DNA of 20,316 bases. It comes from Chara braunii. Taxonomy: Eukaryota > Streptophyta > Charophyceae > Charales > Characeae. The notes below the pieces were generated by a model. That model was given only the letters and a program-made list of their open reading frames with translations, did no database searches and was not told the DNA's origin. Below, piece after piece: positions 8,402-17,181 of the stretch (position 1 is its first letter; every line of letters begins with the position of its first letter). The stretch covers positions 529,770 to 550,085 of the forward strand of contig BFEA01000532.1 in assembly GCA_003427395.1 (NCBI GenBank), in the 5' to 3' direction. The position numbers and the translations under genes are program-made.

Positions 8402-8567
8402 GGTCGAAGCCGGGTAATGGCACCGGTATCTCAAATGATCTCAAACGATCTCAAATGTTCTCAATGATCTGTACAATTCGATATGGGACGCTGGGCCTGG
8501 TTCCCAGCACGTGCTGCTCCCCACGAATAGACTGGAGCACTTGTTTAAAAAAAAAAAATAAAAAAAA
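8402..8567 (+). mobile_element. Family S copy S5 with shared arm flank
   Basis: 8402-8428 (GTCGAAGCCGGGTAATGG, then CACCGGT) and a degenerate ATCTCAAATG tandem lead to the S core GGGACGCTGGGCCTGG at 8485. The core is followed by CCAGCACGTGCTGCTCC, GAATAGACTGGAGC and TTGTTTAAA plus an A-rich tail. The first stem is GCTGGG with CCCAGC, a paired change from GCTGGA/TCCAGC. The same flank and core occur inverted at 9926-10093, so S5 and S6 are one ancestral insertion copied with the arms. Confidence 0.75.
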
Positions 8568-8569
8568 TT

Positions 8570-8888
8570 CAAGGAAGCCTAAGCCGCCTAGAAGGGTTTC
8601 CCACAGCGCACCCTTAGATCTTCAATAATAACAACCTTCAATGTACCGAGATGATCGGCGAGATCAGCATGGATAATACAGTTCAAGTTTGCTTCCTTCC
8701 CTACTTATGCTAACGACAGGCCAATAGCGTTCTCACCACTGATAGTAGCACTCACACTGCCTTCGTAGTGACGCGACCCATATTCGTGGAATTACCTAGT
8801 AAGGACAATGAATGTGTTTGCCTAAACTTCAACCCAAGAAAACGGGAAACAACGTGTAGGGAGGAAAGTAGATCTAACCTATATGTGT
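8570..8888 (+). repeat. Dispersed repeat D1, copy 2
   Basis: Direct-orientation partner of 4644-4948. It starts right after the S5 tail and lacks the poly(T) insertion of copy 1. It ends with GATCTAACCTATATGTG. No conserved frame. Confidence 0.7.
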
Positions 8889-9360
8889 GGCTTCGCACAT
8901 GACAGTGGCAGTAAAAGTGAATAGCCTAAGGTCGCGGCCAGAAGCAGGATCGCACGAAGCCAATAATCGGAGCAGATTACTTTTGAAGACGCGAGAAGAT
9001 GGTCTTCATCCACATTAGATCAGGACCTGGTGCTGAAACACCGCAAGAACAGGCAGTTACCGTCCAACGCCATCCACAAGTAGCCTTCCATTTGGAACGG
9101 ACATAAAATGCAGCAGGAAAGTATCAATCACGAGAAGTCTGGCTACTACCCATAGACCGCTTGCCACCGTTTCGAGACTGAAAACAGACGATATCAGCGA
9201 ATTGTGTGGAGGTAACATGGGCGTCCATATAGAAGCTATAGTTTGTTTATAGATGTCAATGACTCTAACCCAGTTTGCAACCAGATACAGAACTCCGAAA
9301 TTAAATTCGACACAAGGAGGGTAACATTCACCCCACAACACTAAACGTGCAGCGGGCCTC
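8889..9360. other. Non-coding spacer inside the inverted repeat
   Basis: No gene recognised. The minus-strand frame of 94 codons at 9057-9341 has no motif I know. CAGAACTCCGAAATTAA (9288-9304) matches a conserved stretch of 5S rRNA at all but one position, without similarity on either side. Confidence 0.4.
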
Positions 9361-9698
9361 TGTCTGCCCTAGCCTACAGACAGGGCCTATCAGGTTATTT
9401 GCCAATTCGGCCTGTGGGACCAGGTCGTGGCCTGACCTCACAGGTCGTGTGCTGTTTCAGTCCAGTCCAGTCCAGTACCACCGTCGGTACCAGTCCAGTC
9501 CAGTTCAGTTAGTCCGTTGGGAGTATACCCCAGTTGCAGTCTGTTTGTGCCTCGTTCTTCATTTTGCACACTTTGGAGTAAGTGCGTGTTGAGTCTGCGT
9601 TGGACCTGCGTTGTTCCTTTCAGCTTCATCTCTCTCTCCTCCATTCTCATCCCTTCGTCTTGATCCTGACGGACCGCCATCCCGACGGGTCCGTCACA
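9361..9698 (+). mobile_element. LTR-like segment, copy B (solo LTR or 5' LTR fragment)
   Basis: The segment begins TGTCTG and ends GTCACA, consistent with the TGT...ACA ends of LTRs, and is directly followed by a primer-binding site. Its middle aligns with 1-275 (CAGTCCAGTCC words, CGTCGGTACCAG, GTATACCCCAG, TTTTGCACACTTTGGAGTA). A hairpin GACGGACC / GGTCCGTC lies near the 3' end (9668-9695). No gag or pol coding follows. The exact 5' end is inferred only from the TGT and may lie elsewhere. Confidence 0.55.
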
Positions 9699-9699
9699 C

Positions 9700-9713
9700 T
9701 TGTATCAGAGCGG
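9700..9713 (+). promoter_or_regulatory. Retrotransposon primer-binding site (initiator-Met type)
   Basis: TTGTATCAGAGCGG differs at one position from TGGTATCAGAGC, the usual initiator-Met tRNA primer site of plant LTR retrotransposons, and sits one base after the ACA end of the LTR-like segment. It fixes the orientation as plus. Confidence 0.65.
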
Positions 9714-9925
9714 GAACCATCCCGCGCTCCGCCGCTCCCTCCCCCCCCCACACCGATGGGAGCCGATGTGGCGGGCGGTGTTTTGCTCCCCCCTTCCTAG
9801 ACGGGCACGGACGCGGCGGCCGGCGTTTTGTCCCCCCCCCGCCGACGTGCCAAAACCCAACACGGGCCGACAGCGGGATATCGGGGTGTTTCCCAGCATG
9901 AGCACATGGAAATTGGTGGAATGTC
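9714..9925 (+). other. Possible retrotransposon leader remnant, GC-rich
   Basis: This is where an element leader would lie after the primer site. It holds an internal imperfect duplication: GGCGGGCGGTGTTTTGCTCC (about 9769-9788) and GGCGGCCGGCGTTTTGTCC (about 9814-9832). Overlapping open frames are GC-rich artefacts. Confidence 0.4.
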
Positions 9926-10014
9926 TTTTTTTTTTTTTTGGGGGGGGGGGGGGGGGAACATGCTCCAATCCATTTGTGGGGAGCAGCACGTGCTGGGAAC
10001 CAGGCCCAACGTCT
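9926..10014 (-). mobile_element. Family S copy S6 (mirror of S5)
   Basis: On the minus strand it runs GTTGGGCCTGGTTCCCAGC, ACGTGCTGCTCCCCAC and GGATTGGAGCATGTT, then a run of 17 C and 14 A. All three hairpins can still pair, the first using a G-T pair. The C-run between core and A tail is unique to this copy. Its flank at 10067-10093 mirrors 8402-8428. Confidence 0.7.
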
Positions 10015-10066
10015 CATTCAAGATCATATTGAGAAATTGAGAAATTTATGGAGAAATCCTTGAGAT

Positions 10067-11370
10067 ACCGGGGCCATTACCCGGCTTCGACTAAGAAAGA
10101 CAACTGCGTAATCTATAAAAAAACACTAAAATTCTCCATCCCCCAAAGCTCGGATCAAAGGAGCATTCATAATGAAAAAACCACGTGCCTTAGGGTCTTT
10201 CAGCAGCCCAACCCTATCTGCCTCACCCCTATATCCCGATGCCCAATCTCTACCAGGTCTCATGCCCCCAACTGCTAGGTTACAGAGTGGCACGACCCAC
10301 CCCAGAAAACCCCCACCTGCTAGGCCACAGGGCAAGTGACCCGCCCCGGCTCCGGCCAGCATCGACTAGGCACCAGCTCACGAAAAGACACTAAAGTGCC
10401 TTCCACCCTCCACAACTCCGCAGATCTCTCTACCAGGTATCATGCCCTCGTACAGCTTGAGTTACAGGGCAGCACAACCAAGGTCCAGCACCGACAAGCG
10501 TCGTTCTGGCCTCGTCTATTCGCAAACCACTGAAACTCAGGACTAAGGCAAATACCAGTCAAGCCACCATCTCCTTCTTTTTTTAAGAACAATTAAAGGA
10601 TTTCAGGAAAATTTAGGAAAAACATGGATAATTGCCGACCAATTGCTAGGCTAAGCAGCATACTAAGTAAGAAAGGAGAGTCACATAAGTCCTTCAAATG
10701 CTCAAAACCCTTGGAACCCCTAACAAAACCCTCTAACATTTTCTAACACTATCTTATTCGTTGTCGAGCTCTCCCAGGCCTCATGCCCGCACCCTCCTTG
10801 GTTACAGGCAACACGACTCACCCCGGCTTCGGGCAGCATCGTCCCGACAGCAACCCTTGGTTTTCCCTTGGAATGCCTGCCCCAAGGCATCCCTAGATCT
10901 CTCTATCAGGCCTCACGCTCCTGCTATCAACAGGTTATAGGGCAACTCCCCAGCACCGGTCAGCGTCATTCTACCATCGAAAAACCGCAAATCCATGAAT
11001 ATAATAACATCAAAGAAACCTCAAGTAAATTGCAAGAAGCACCCAGAATCCTAAAGCATTCTCAAGACCACCAAAAGCAACCAAGAACAACAAAATTGTT
11101 TGTGAAAAATAAGAACCAATTAGGATTATAGGAAACCCGATATAATCAAAGCTCTACAGGCCTCATGCCCCCAACCGCTGGGCGCGACCGACCCCAGCTC
11201 CGATCCGCGTCATCTTAGTAGCAGCTCGCGGTTAGCCACTAGATTGCCTTCCTCCCTTGACAATTCCCCAGATCTCTCTACCAGGCCTCAAACCCCTACA
11301 TAACTCGGGTTATAGAGCAGCACAACCAAACCCTAGCTCTGGTCAGCGTCGTTATGGCATCGGCCAACCT
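10067..11370 (-). repeat. Right arm of large inverted repeat: up to seven repeat units
   Basis: Reverse-oriented copies of the left-arm unit lie at about 10246-10305, 10312-10368 (partial), 10422-10515, 10766-10855, 10894-10985, 11151-11225 and 11267-11370, recognisable by GATCTCTCTACCAGGCCTCA, GTTACAGGGCA and CCGGTCAGCGTC words. They form three dyads at about 380-475 bp spacing, one more than the left arm. The stretch 10766-10985 is collinear with 7982-8228 including the spacer (AACCAAGGGTTGC on one strand of each). No gene recognised. Confidence 0.8.
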
Positions 11371-11667
11371 TGAACTCGTGGATATGATGGTGAAACCCGC
11401 CGTCGGATGATCCGCTGAATCCACCACTGTAACCAAGGTTTCAAAATATTTGACTCCCTTGTGCACTGGTTATGCTTGACAGACCTAGACCAACTAAACC
11501 TTCCCCCTAATCTCCACTCCGGCAAGACCTATCACGGTGGAGCCACCATCCCCATTGCTACTATGCCCTATTTCCATCCTACCAACTAGCCCCCTCGCCA
11601 GCTGGACACATCATATCCTTCACCCAAAACAGTCACAAAGATATAGAAAAATGGTGAATTAACCCGG
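11371..11667. other. No recognisable feature
   Basis: Transition from the repeat arm to AT-richer DNA. Nothing beyond random open frames is visible. Confidence 0.4.
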
Positions 11668-11898
11668 GTGAGTTGCTAAGAAACTCTAAGTAAACTTTTG
11701 ACAAAAGTTAGCTAGTTGACTATCGATTTCAAATTGTTCAATGATTGTTTTTTGTTGTGCAATAGCAGAAAGCAAACTTGGATCAATTGATTTCAACAAT
11801 TCTTGTTCATATTTAAGAATTTGAGAAATCTGAATTTGATTGAAATTACCTTTGACAGCCGCATAAATAACAACAACTTGCTTTTCAATCGAGATTGG
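11668..11898 (-). pseudogene. atp1: Nuclear copy of mitochondrial ATP synthase alpha C-terminus
   Basis: The minus-strand frame translates to a stretch with PISIEKQVVVIYAAVKG, ILKYEQELLKSIDPSLLSAI and LANFCQKFT, the C-terminal helical domain of the F1 ATP synthase alpha subunit, in the form I associate with plant and algal mitochondrial atp1. Only about 77 of roughly 510 residues are present; the nucleotide-binding domains are absent. A TAG at 11686-11688 interrupts the frame, but it continues SFLATH for six more codons, so the stop looks like a C-to-T change of a glutamine codon. The AT-rich composition contrasts with the GC-richer DNA before it. It is most simply an organelle-to-nucleus transfer; plastid origin seems less likely. 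Confidence 0.7.
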
Positions 11899-13100
11899 AC
11901 CCCAACTACTAACCCCAGTTAGCCAAAAGACACTCACCCCTACCTATGCGACCCCAACATGGAGGGGTAAGCTGGAGAGAATAAGACCCACCATCCAAAT
12001 CCAAGTATATCAAACACGATCAATGCAAAAACAAGGTACTAGAATACAACTCTGCAGGGTGAAATTCCAACATTTACGAATTTAGGGTTTTCAACTCGAT
12101 TAGAAGATCATTATCCATACACAGAAATTATTTCAGGAAAAGAAAAACTTGAATTTAAAAAAACAGGATTATTGTGCCGAAAAAAATTAGAAAACAAGAT
12201 TAATTTAGGAGATTAATTTTGATGTCTAAATAGACTTACGAATCTTACGGCCATGATTTTCAAATCCAATGATACAGAAAGTAGCTCAGATATTGTAATC
12301 TGAAGACTAATTTAGATGGTTATATGATTATAGAGCAAAGTAGCGGATTGTAAACTTCGACCATCAATCTATGAAAAAAATAAATTACAAATTGAGAATA
12401 AGAAAATAATCAGATTTACAGATCATCCGTTGGATGTTGATATCGGCAACATTCAATTCACCATCCAAGAAAATATCAGGAAATAGACTAGGTTTCAATT
12501 TACAAAACACCAATGGGACATCCCTAACCATCAAATCATCTATCGAAGTAGTACTTAGGGTTAAATTCTAAAAAAATGTTGCACTCAGAGCTCCCGTCGC
12601 TACGTGACGCCGCCTTGAACTTCACCTGAAGTCACCAATCGCTGCAGACCATCATGCACCGCTCCGCTCCCACAGTACCCTTGTCCAGCTGCCCAACCGC
12701 TGTCCAAACCAAACTCAAACCCTACCTCTTCCTATAGAAGGAGCCACTCCTCCTCACAGTCGGTGCTAGTAGAGCCCTACAGCAAAGTGCACCAACCAGA
12801 AGAGATTAGTGGGACGCCCCCGCCTCCCTGTTACTCCCCGAACCCGGTTGTGTTGTGAATGACCATGTCAAGCCCGTCAACACAGCTTCACATAGAATTC
12901 AGTCCAAATCCAACGACCCATGACAGCAAAGAACCGGAGAAGCAAGAGACAAAGATTAAACACCGAAGACAGAGAGAGTGGCGTCATAACCCTATGCCAC
13001 GTGCCCCACTCCCCCCCCCCCCCTCGCAATGGCTACTCAAACCACACGCCCCTCAAACCACACGCCCCTCCTGTCTCCACATCCACGAAAGTTTCTAAGA
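11899..13100. other. AT-rich non-coding stretch
   Basis: 11.95-12.55 kb is strongly AT-rich and could include more organelle-derived or ordinary intergenic DNA. I recognised no further organelle gene. 12.6-13.1 kb is C-rich on the plus strand and has two overlapping short open frames without motif. ACCACACGCCCCTC is repeated in tandem near 13039-13069. Confidence 0.45.
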
Positions 13101-13237
13101 AGCGCCATCGCCACACACGATATTGACCCGCTGTGCCCTCGTGGAAGCGCCATCGCAGCTTCGCGTCTCAACGTGCGTTAGTGCACCCATCGTTTCGGCC
13201 AGGGGGGCGCAGCGCTCCCGGTAGTGCTGCGCCCCCC
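13101..13237 (+). repeat. Dispersed GC-rich repeat with terminal hairpin, copy 2
   Basis: 13202-13237 is a 36-nt near-perfect hairpin (GGGGGGCGCAGCGCT then CCCGGTAG then TGCTGCGCCCCCC). The same hairpin is at 4967-5000 on the opposite strand. GCGCCATCGC is repeated at about 13102 and 13146. A CAG lies directly on both sides of the hairpin, possibly a 3-bp target duplication, though so short a match is weak. Confidence 0.55.
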
Positions 13238-13691
13238 AGCAATTCAATTACCTGTCAAATCTGGACACAACCGGGCATGTGGAATGTCAGTACATGTCAA
13301 GAAGAGTATGAGCCACGTATAGTCTAGGTAGCGAGAACACATCAGCTTTGATTGGTTTTGGTTGGGGTGGCATTGTCTTTGGAAGTGTTGTGTTTGGTAT
13401 AGGGGGGGAGACCAGGAGTTACTCACAGATTTTGAGGCCAGGATGTGCTGATATGGTTTAAGGCATAAGTACACCATACATCGGCCCACGGGTTTCAGCA
13501 TGAAACCCGCACCACTTCGGAGGCCTCCGATTTTTTTTCTCAACAACGCCCCACGCCGCATGGCCCCTCCAAGGAATTGCTTGTGGCGGCAAAAACTTCT
13601 GCAAGGCTGGGGCCGTGTACTTGCGGTTTAAGCCTTACCATCTCTATACATACTAAAGCAAACAAAGGTTCTGGCGACATGGTCGGTCAGA
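13238..13691. other. No recognisable feature
   Basis: The 105-codon minus-strand frame (13244-13561) has no domain I recognise, and its codon use is unremarkable. I do not call it a gene. Confidence 0.4.
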
Positions 13692-13822
13692 GGGACGCTG
13701 AACCCGGCTTCCAGCAGGTGCTGCTCCCCACCAATAGATGGAGCCTCTCCAGGGTTGCTAGTGGTGTCTGCTCCTATCAGCACCCCTAGCATCAGCTCGG
13801 ACTGTTTAAATATAAAAAAAAA
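13692..13822 (+). mobile_element. Family S copy S7, fullest copy (131 bp)
   Basis: The core runs GGGACGCTGAACCCGG, CTTCCAGCAGGTGCTGC, TCCCCACCAATAGATGGAGC. The 3' body follows (GGTTGCTAGTGGTGTCTGCT, CCTATCAGCACCCCTAGC, ATCAGCTCGGACTGTTTAAA) and then an A tail at 13814-13822. This is the best template for the family. No flanking duplication was found. Confidence 0.75.
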
Positions 13823-13851
13823 GGAAAACAAAAAAGGCAAATCTACAGACT

Positions 13852-13916
13852 GGAAACCGGGTCCAGTGTCCAAGTAAACCGGGTCCAGTGTCCAATTAAA
13901 CCGGGTCCAGAATCCC
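13852..13916 (-). repeat. Three 22-bp tandem copies of the S 5' terminus
   Basis: AAACCGGGTCCAGTGTCCA is repeated about three times with a 22-bp period, the last unit diverged. On the minus strand this is the first ~20 bases of the S core, so part of an S copy in opposite orientation to S7 has been amplified. Confidence 0.75.
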
Positions 13917-13922
13917 ATTGGG

Positions 13923-14115
13923 TATCTCAGGAGAGGTGATCCCATAGCAGACCAGAGTGTATTATCTTCAAGTTGTCGCCTTCTGATAGGGAAGCCAAGA
14001 TGTAGGGCGCATAGGTGGTGGGGCCCCGCCCCGAGGGTGCTGGAGGGGGCTGCTCTTACCAGCCAGCACGTCCAGCACCCCCCTCCTCCCGGGAAAAAAA
14101 GGGGAAACTATGCGG
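13923..14115. other. Short non-coding spacer with hairpin
   Basis: GGTGCTGGA (about 14037-14045) and TCCAGCACC (about 14070-14078) form an inverted repeat around a 24-nt loop. Nothing else recognised. Confidence 0.45.
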
Positions 14116-14281
14116 GAGTCACAAAAGTAAGTTATGATTGCACTGCGGGCCAAGATACAGTTCCGAATTGCAGTTCGGGCAATGTCTACAACCCAGCTTT
14201 CTGGCCAGGTAGGGTGCCATAAGTGCCAATTGCAAACTGTATCTTGCCCCATAGTGCAATTATAACTCGTTTTTGTGACTC
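14116..14281. mobile_element. Foldback MITE-like element M2, 166 bp
   Basis: Two 55-bp ends (14116-14170 and 14227-14281) are inverted repeats of each other with about 13 differences. Matching blocks are GAGTCACAAAA, AGTTAT, ATTGCACT, CAAGATACAGTT and AATTG. The differences sit at the same spaced positions and the ends have no indels. The centre of 56 bp is non-coding. Structure fits a non-autonomous foldback transposon. No flanking duplication was identified. Confidence 0.75.
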
Positions 14282-14413
14282 TACTGAAGTCCCCCGAAAA
14301 AAAAAGGGAAGGGTCCCAAACTGGTTGTCAGGTTCAGAGTCTTCCGACTGACAGGCCGGGGCCCCTTGGAGTGGGTCCTGTGGATCACCAGCCTGAAGGG
14401 ACAGAGGGTCTAT

Positions 14414-14562
14414 ACCACCAGTACCCCAGCCATAAATTGGCCGCAGGAAAAAAATAAAGCAGAATCTTTTTAACCCGGCTGAATTCAGGCACTCAATTTA
14501 GGCCCTTTCATCCAAGCACGGCTGGCCGGTATACGCGCTGCAACGTGCTCAGGTACTGGTGG
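14414..14562. mobile_element. MITE-like element M3, copy b, 149 bp
   Basis: It starts ACCACCAGTACCCCAGC (14414-14430) and ends GCTCAGGTACTGGTGG (14547-14562), an inverted repeat with one or two mismatches. The terminal ACCACCAGTAC and overall length match copy a at 18616-18758. The right end is followed by CTTAA, the left preceded by TAT, so a TTAA flank is not kept here. A further CCACCAG-ACTGAGTAC word follows at about 14569-14584. Confidence 0.6.
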
Positions 14563-14774
14563 CTTAAACCACCAGACTGAGTACATTTCCCAGCCATGTT
14601 TTTCAAGCTGGGCCATATACACCCCCTGACTGTTGGGGCCCGGGGCAGGTTCTGCAGGCCGTCTATGAGTTTCATCGATGGCCTGCAAAGTGGTATCAAC
14701 ACCTGACTGAAAGTCATGGCACTTGTATGACGGGCAAGGACTGGCTGACGGAAGGGGACGAAGACGCAGTCTGA

Positions 14775-14855
14775 GAGGAAAGGGGGAGCACTGGCGGAGG
14801 TGAGAGGGAGAGGTGGTGGAGGAAAGGGGGAGAATCGACAGAGGGAAGCTAGGGA
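14775..14855 (+). repeat. Purine-rich GGTGGAGGAAAGGGG minisatellite, block 1
   Basis: Iterated words GAGGAAAGGGGGAG, GGCGGAGG and GTGGTGGAGGAAAGGGGG are shared with the block at 15366-15550, showing one dispersed minisatellite. Confidence 0.6.
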
Positions 14856-15291
14856 AATCACCATTTTGAGCTTGTTTATTACCTCTAAGTTTCCATAGAG
14901 GAGAGAAGGTTACGTTTTCTCCGGCTCCAGGATGTGATGAGTCGACATCGCAATTGTGTTAATTGAAACCACAATAAATAATTATAGTAAATAACTCTTA
15001 CTCGAATGAAATGAATATTATCGATTTCCTCCGATTTCCCAGACCCCTTCCCACCTCATGCCCTTTCTCTAGTGGAAATCCTGTCCTGAAAATGTCTCAT
15101 ACATCCCCACACTCACACATGCTTACAATGGAGTTCCTCTCTGGAGCCCCCTGGGGAGGACCCCATTTGCCTATAGAACGACTTGCCACACTATCCACTT
15201 CTCAGTTAACCCCCCTACCCTCTGGGGTAGTCAATGCTGGCAGCAACATCTGATATTTGGAGCTGACACAGGTGAGCATTTCTAACATTCC
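14856..15291. other. No recognisable feature
   Basis: Unique-looking sequence between the two minisatellite blocks; the 80-codon frame at 15011-15253 lacks any motif. Confidence 0.4.
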
Positions 15292-15319
15292 AAAAAAAAA
15301 AAAAAAAAAAAAAAAAAAA
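15292..15319. repeat. 28-A homopolymer
   Basis: Uninterrupted A run; no retroposon body recognised beside it. Confidence 0.85.
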
Positions 15320-15365
15320 GACAGGCAAAGTGGCGCAGTCTGCAACATATAAATGCAGTTCCTCA

Positions 15366-15560
15366 AGGAAGGGGGAGAGAATTGGCGGCGTGAAGAGGGG
15401 ACGGGTTTAGGTGCAGGTTTAGGTTTAGGTGAGTCTAGGGGTTTAGGCGCAGGTTGAGGTGAGCCTTGGGGAAGAGGGGGAAGTGGTGGAGGAAAGGGGC
15501 AGAATTGGCGGAGGGAAGGGGAGGGGCTTGGGTGCAGGTTTAGGTTGGGGTATAGCCTTT
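15366..15560 (+). repeat. Minisatellite block 2 with telomere-like GGTTTAGG words
   Basis: Two direct units each run from GGGGGAGAATTGGCGG or GGGGCAGAATTGGCGG to GTGCAGGTTTAGG. Within them GGTTTAGG recurs about five times, resembling but not equalling the plant telomere repeat TTTAGGG in perfect tandem. Confidence 0.6.
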
Positions 15561-15651
15561 AAGTTATAGGTATTGCCTAAATCCACCTATAGCACTACCT
15601 ATACCCTCCCGTGGAACAATTTGCTGATGAACCGTACCCGTGGTTCAACAA

Positions 15652-15653
<2 letters not shown>

Positions 15654-15691
<38 letters not shown>
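15654..15691. repeat. 38-T homopolymer
   Basis: Uninterrupted T run, perhaps the tail of a minus-strand retroposon, but no body or target duplication was identified. Confidence 0.85.
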
Positions 15692-15697
<6 letters not shown>

Positions 15698-15921
15698 GGT
15701 TTGCCGATGGGTTAAAGGTTTAAAAGCAAACCAGTTTTAAATTAGCGTCTTCACACATGATACAGCTGCAGTACTTTGAAATTTGAGGAGATTGGAGCAT
15801 CTTGAGAGCAAAATATCTGGCTTCACCCTTAAGAACCTGGGCATGTAGCCTCTGCATAATGATGATGATAATGACGATGACGATGATGACGGTGATGAGG
15901 AGGAGGAGGAGGAGGATCATA

Positions 15922-16031
15922 GAAGTGAGCAGCACGCACACAGTCAGAGAATGGCAATACAAGCTGCATTTGGTGCAACTGTCAGTCCAGATACGGCAAT
16001 AATTACCGGGCGTTCTATTCGGGTGAAGACA
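15922..16031 (+). mobile_element. MITE-like element M1, copy c, one end decayed
   Basis: The centre and right end match M1b: AGCTGCATTTGG, AACTGTCAGTCCAGAT, then ACCGGGCGTTCTATTCGGGT and GAAGAC. The left end is nearly unrecognisable, so this copy no longer folds back. It lies beside an AGG/GAT microsatellite (about 15859-15917). Confidence 0.65.
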
Positions 16032-16513
16032 GAAATCTTGAGGAGCATCAGATGGCATTGGTAAAAAAAAAAAAAAAATTGTACACTTTCAGGGTAGGGC
16101 AGTTGGCATTTCAGCTCAAGAGCGCAGGTAGACGTTGTGGCCCGGTCTGCAGAGGCAGGGCTGTGTGCCTAGTGGGTGATGCGGCGACCTGCCTGCATCA
16201 ACTTGATTTTTTGCTTAAGTTGTTGTATTTGCTGTGTCTTAACTTTCCTCATTTTAAACTTTTTTTTTGCTCTTGGGCTTGGACAGTGGGCCCACATATA
16301 ACGTGGAATCTGTTTTTCTTTTCTAAACAAAGATGAAAGATTAAATCTTTATTGCACTGAATAGTCTTAGAGAAGTTTGGGGGACTCGTCCCCACAGACT
16401 ATCTGCCATAAACGAGTCCTGCACTCAAGTCTCAAAGCCAATAAACGTAAATCGGGTCATAATGATCTTCTCACTGCTATCAGAACCATGATCAAGAGGT
16501 TAAGATCTTAAAG

Positions 16514-16590
<77 letters not shown>

Positions 16591-17181
16591 GTTTTTTTTT
16601 TTTTCTTTTTTCCCTCCCCCTCACAATTCAAATTGATAATGAATGATTACCTTTTTTTTGTAAAAAAAAAAAAAAAATCCGTTATCATCATTGCTGTCAA
16701 CCGTTGTATAATACCTACCCATAGCATCAGGGGGGAAAAAAAAAAGAAAAAAAAAAAAGCGTTGAAAGAGTATGATCATTGATCATACAGTTTTTTTTTT
16801 TTTTTGCTTGACCCTTTCACAAAAGTAAATCATATTCATATAACCGGGAAGCGGGCCCGGCATCCCCTACATCACTTGCCGCGGTTAATGCCAAAGCTGT
16901 TTCCAGACATTTAGCAAAATATAAAACCGATATTGATGACACAAATGAAAGAAAGAGAGATGAGAGAAGAGACGAGAAGAAGGAGACGAGAGGACGGAAA
17001 AAGTAGATGGACACAGCAGATAGGGACCGTATGGCCGAAATTTAATAGTGAAAACCGGCAAATACAGCGAAAAAAGATCGTGAAAACCGGTCATGAAAAC
17101 CGGGCCCAGCGACCGTACGCTGCGTTTCATCCTGCAGCCCCACCGGAATCGTCAGGGGTCTCTAGGTTGCTAACTTCATAT

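Noticed and set aside
9057-9341. 94-codon minus-strand frame with hydrophobic stretches
   Set aside because: No signal, domain or neighbour supports it, and this length is expected by chance in 20 kb over six frames.
13244-13561. 105-codon minus-strand frame
   Set aside because: No recognisable motif; no promoter, splice or poly(A) evidence; it ends within a dispersed repeat.
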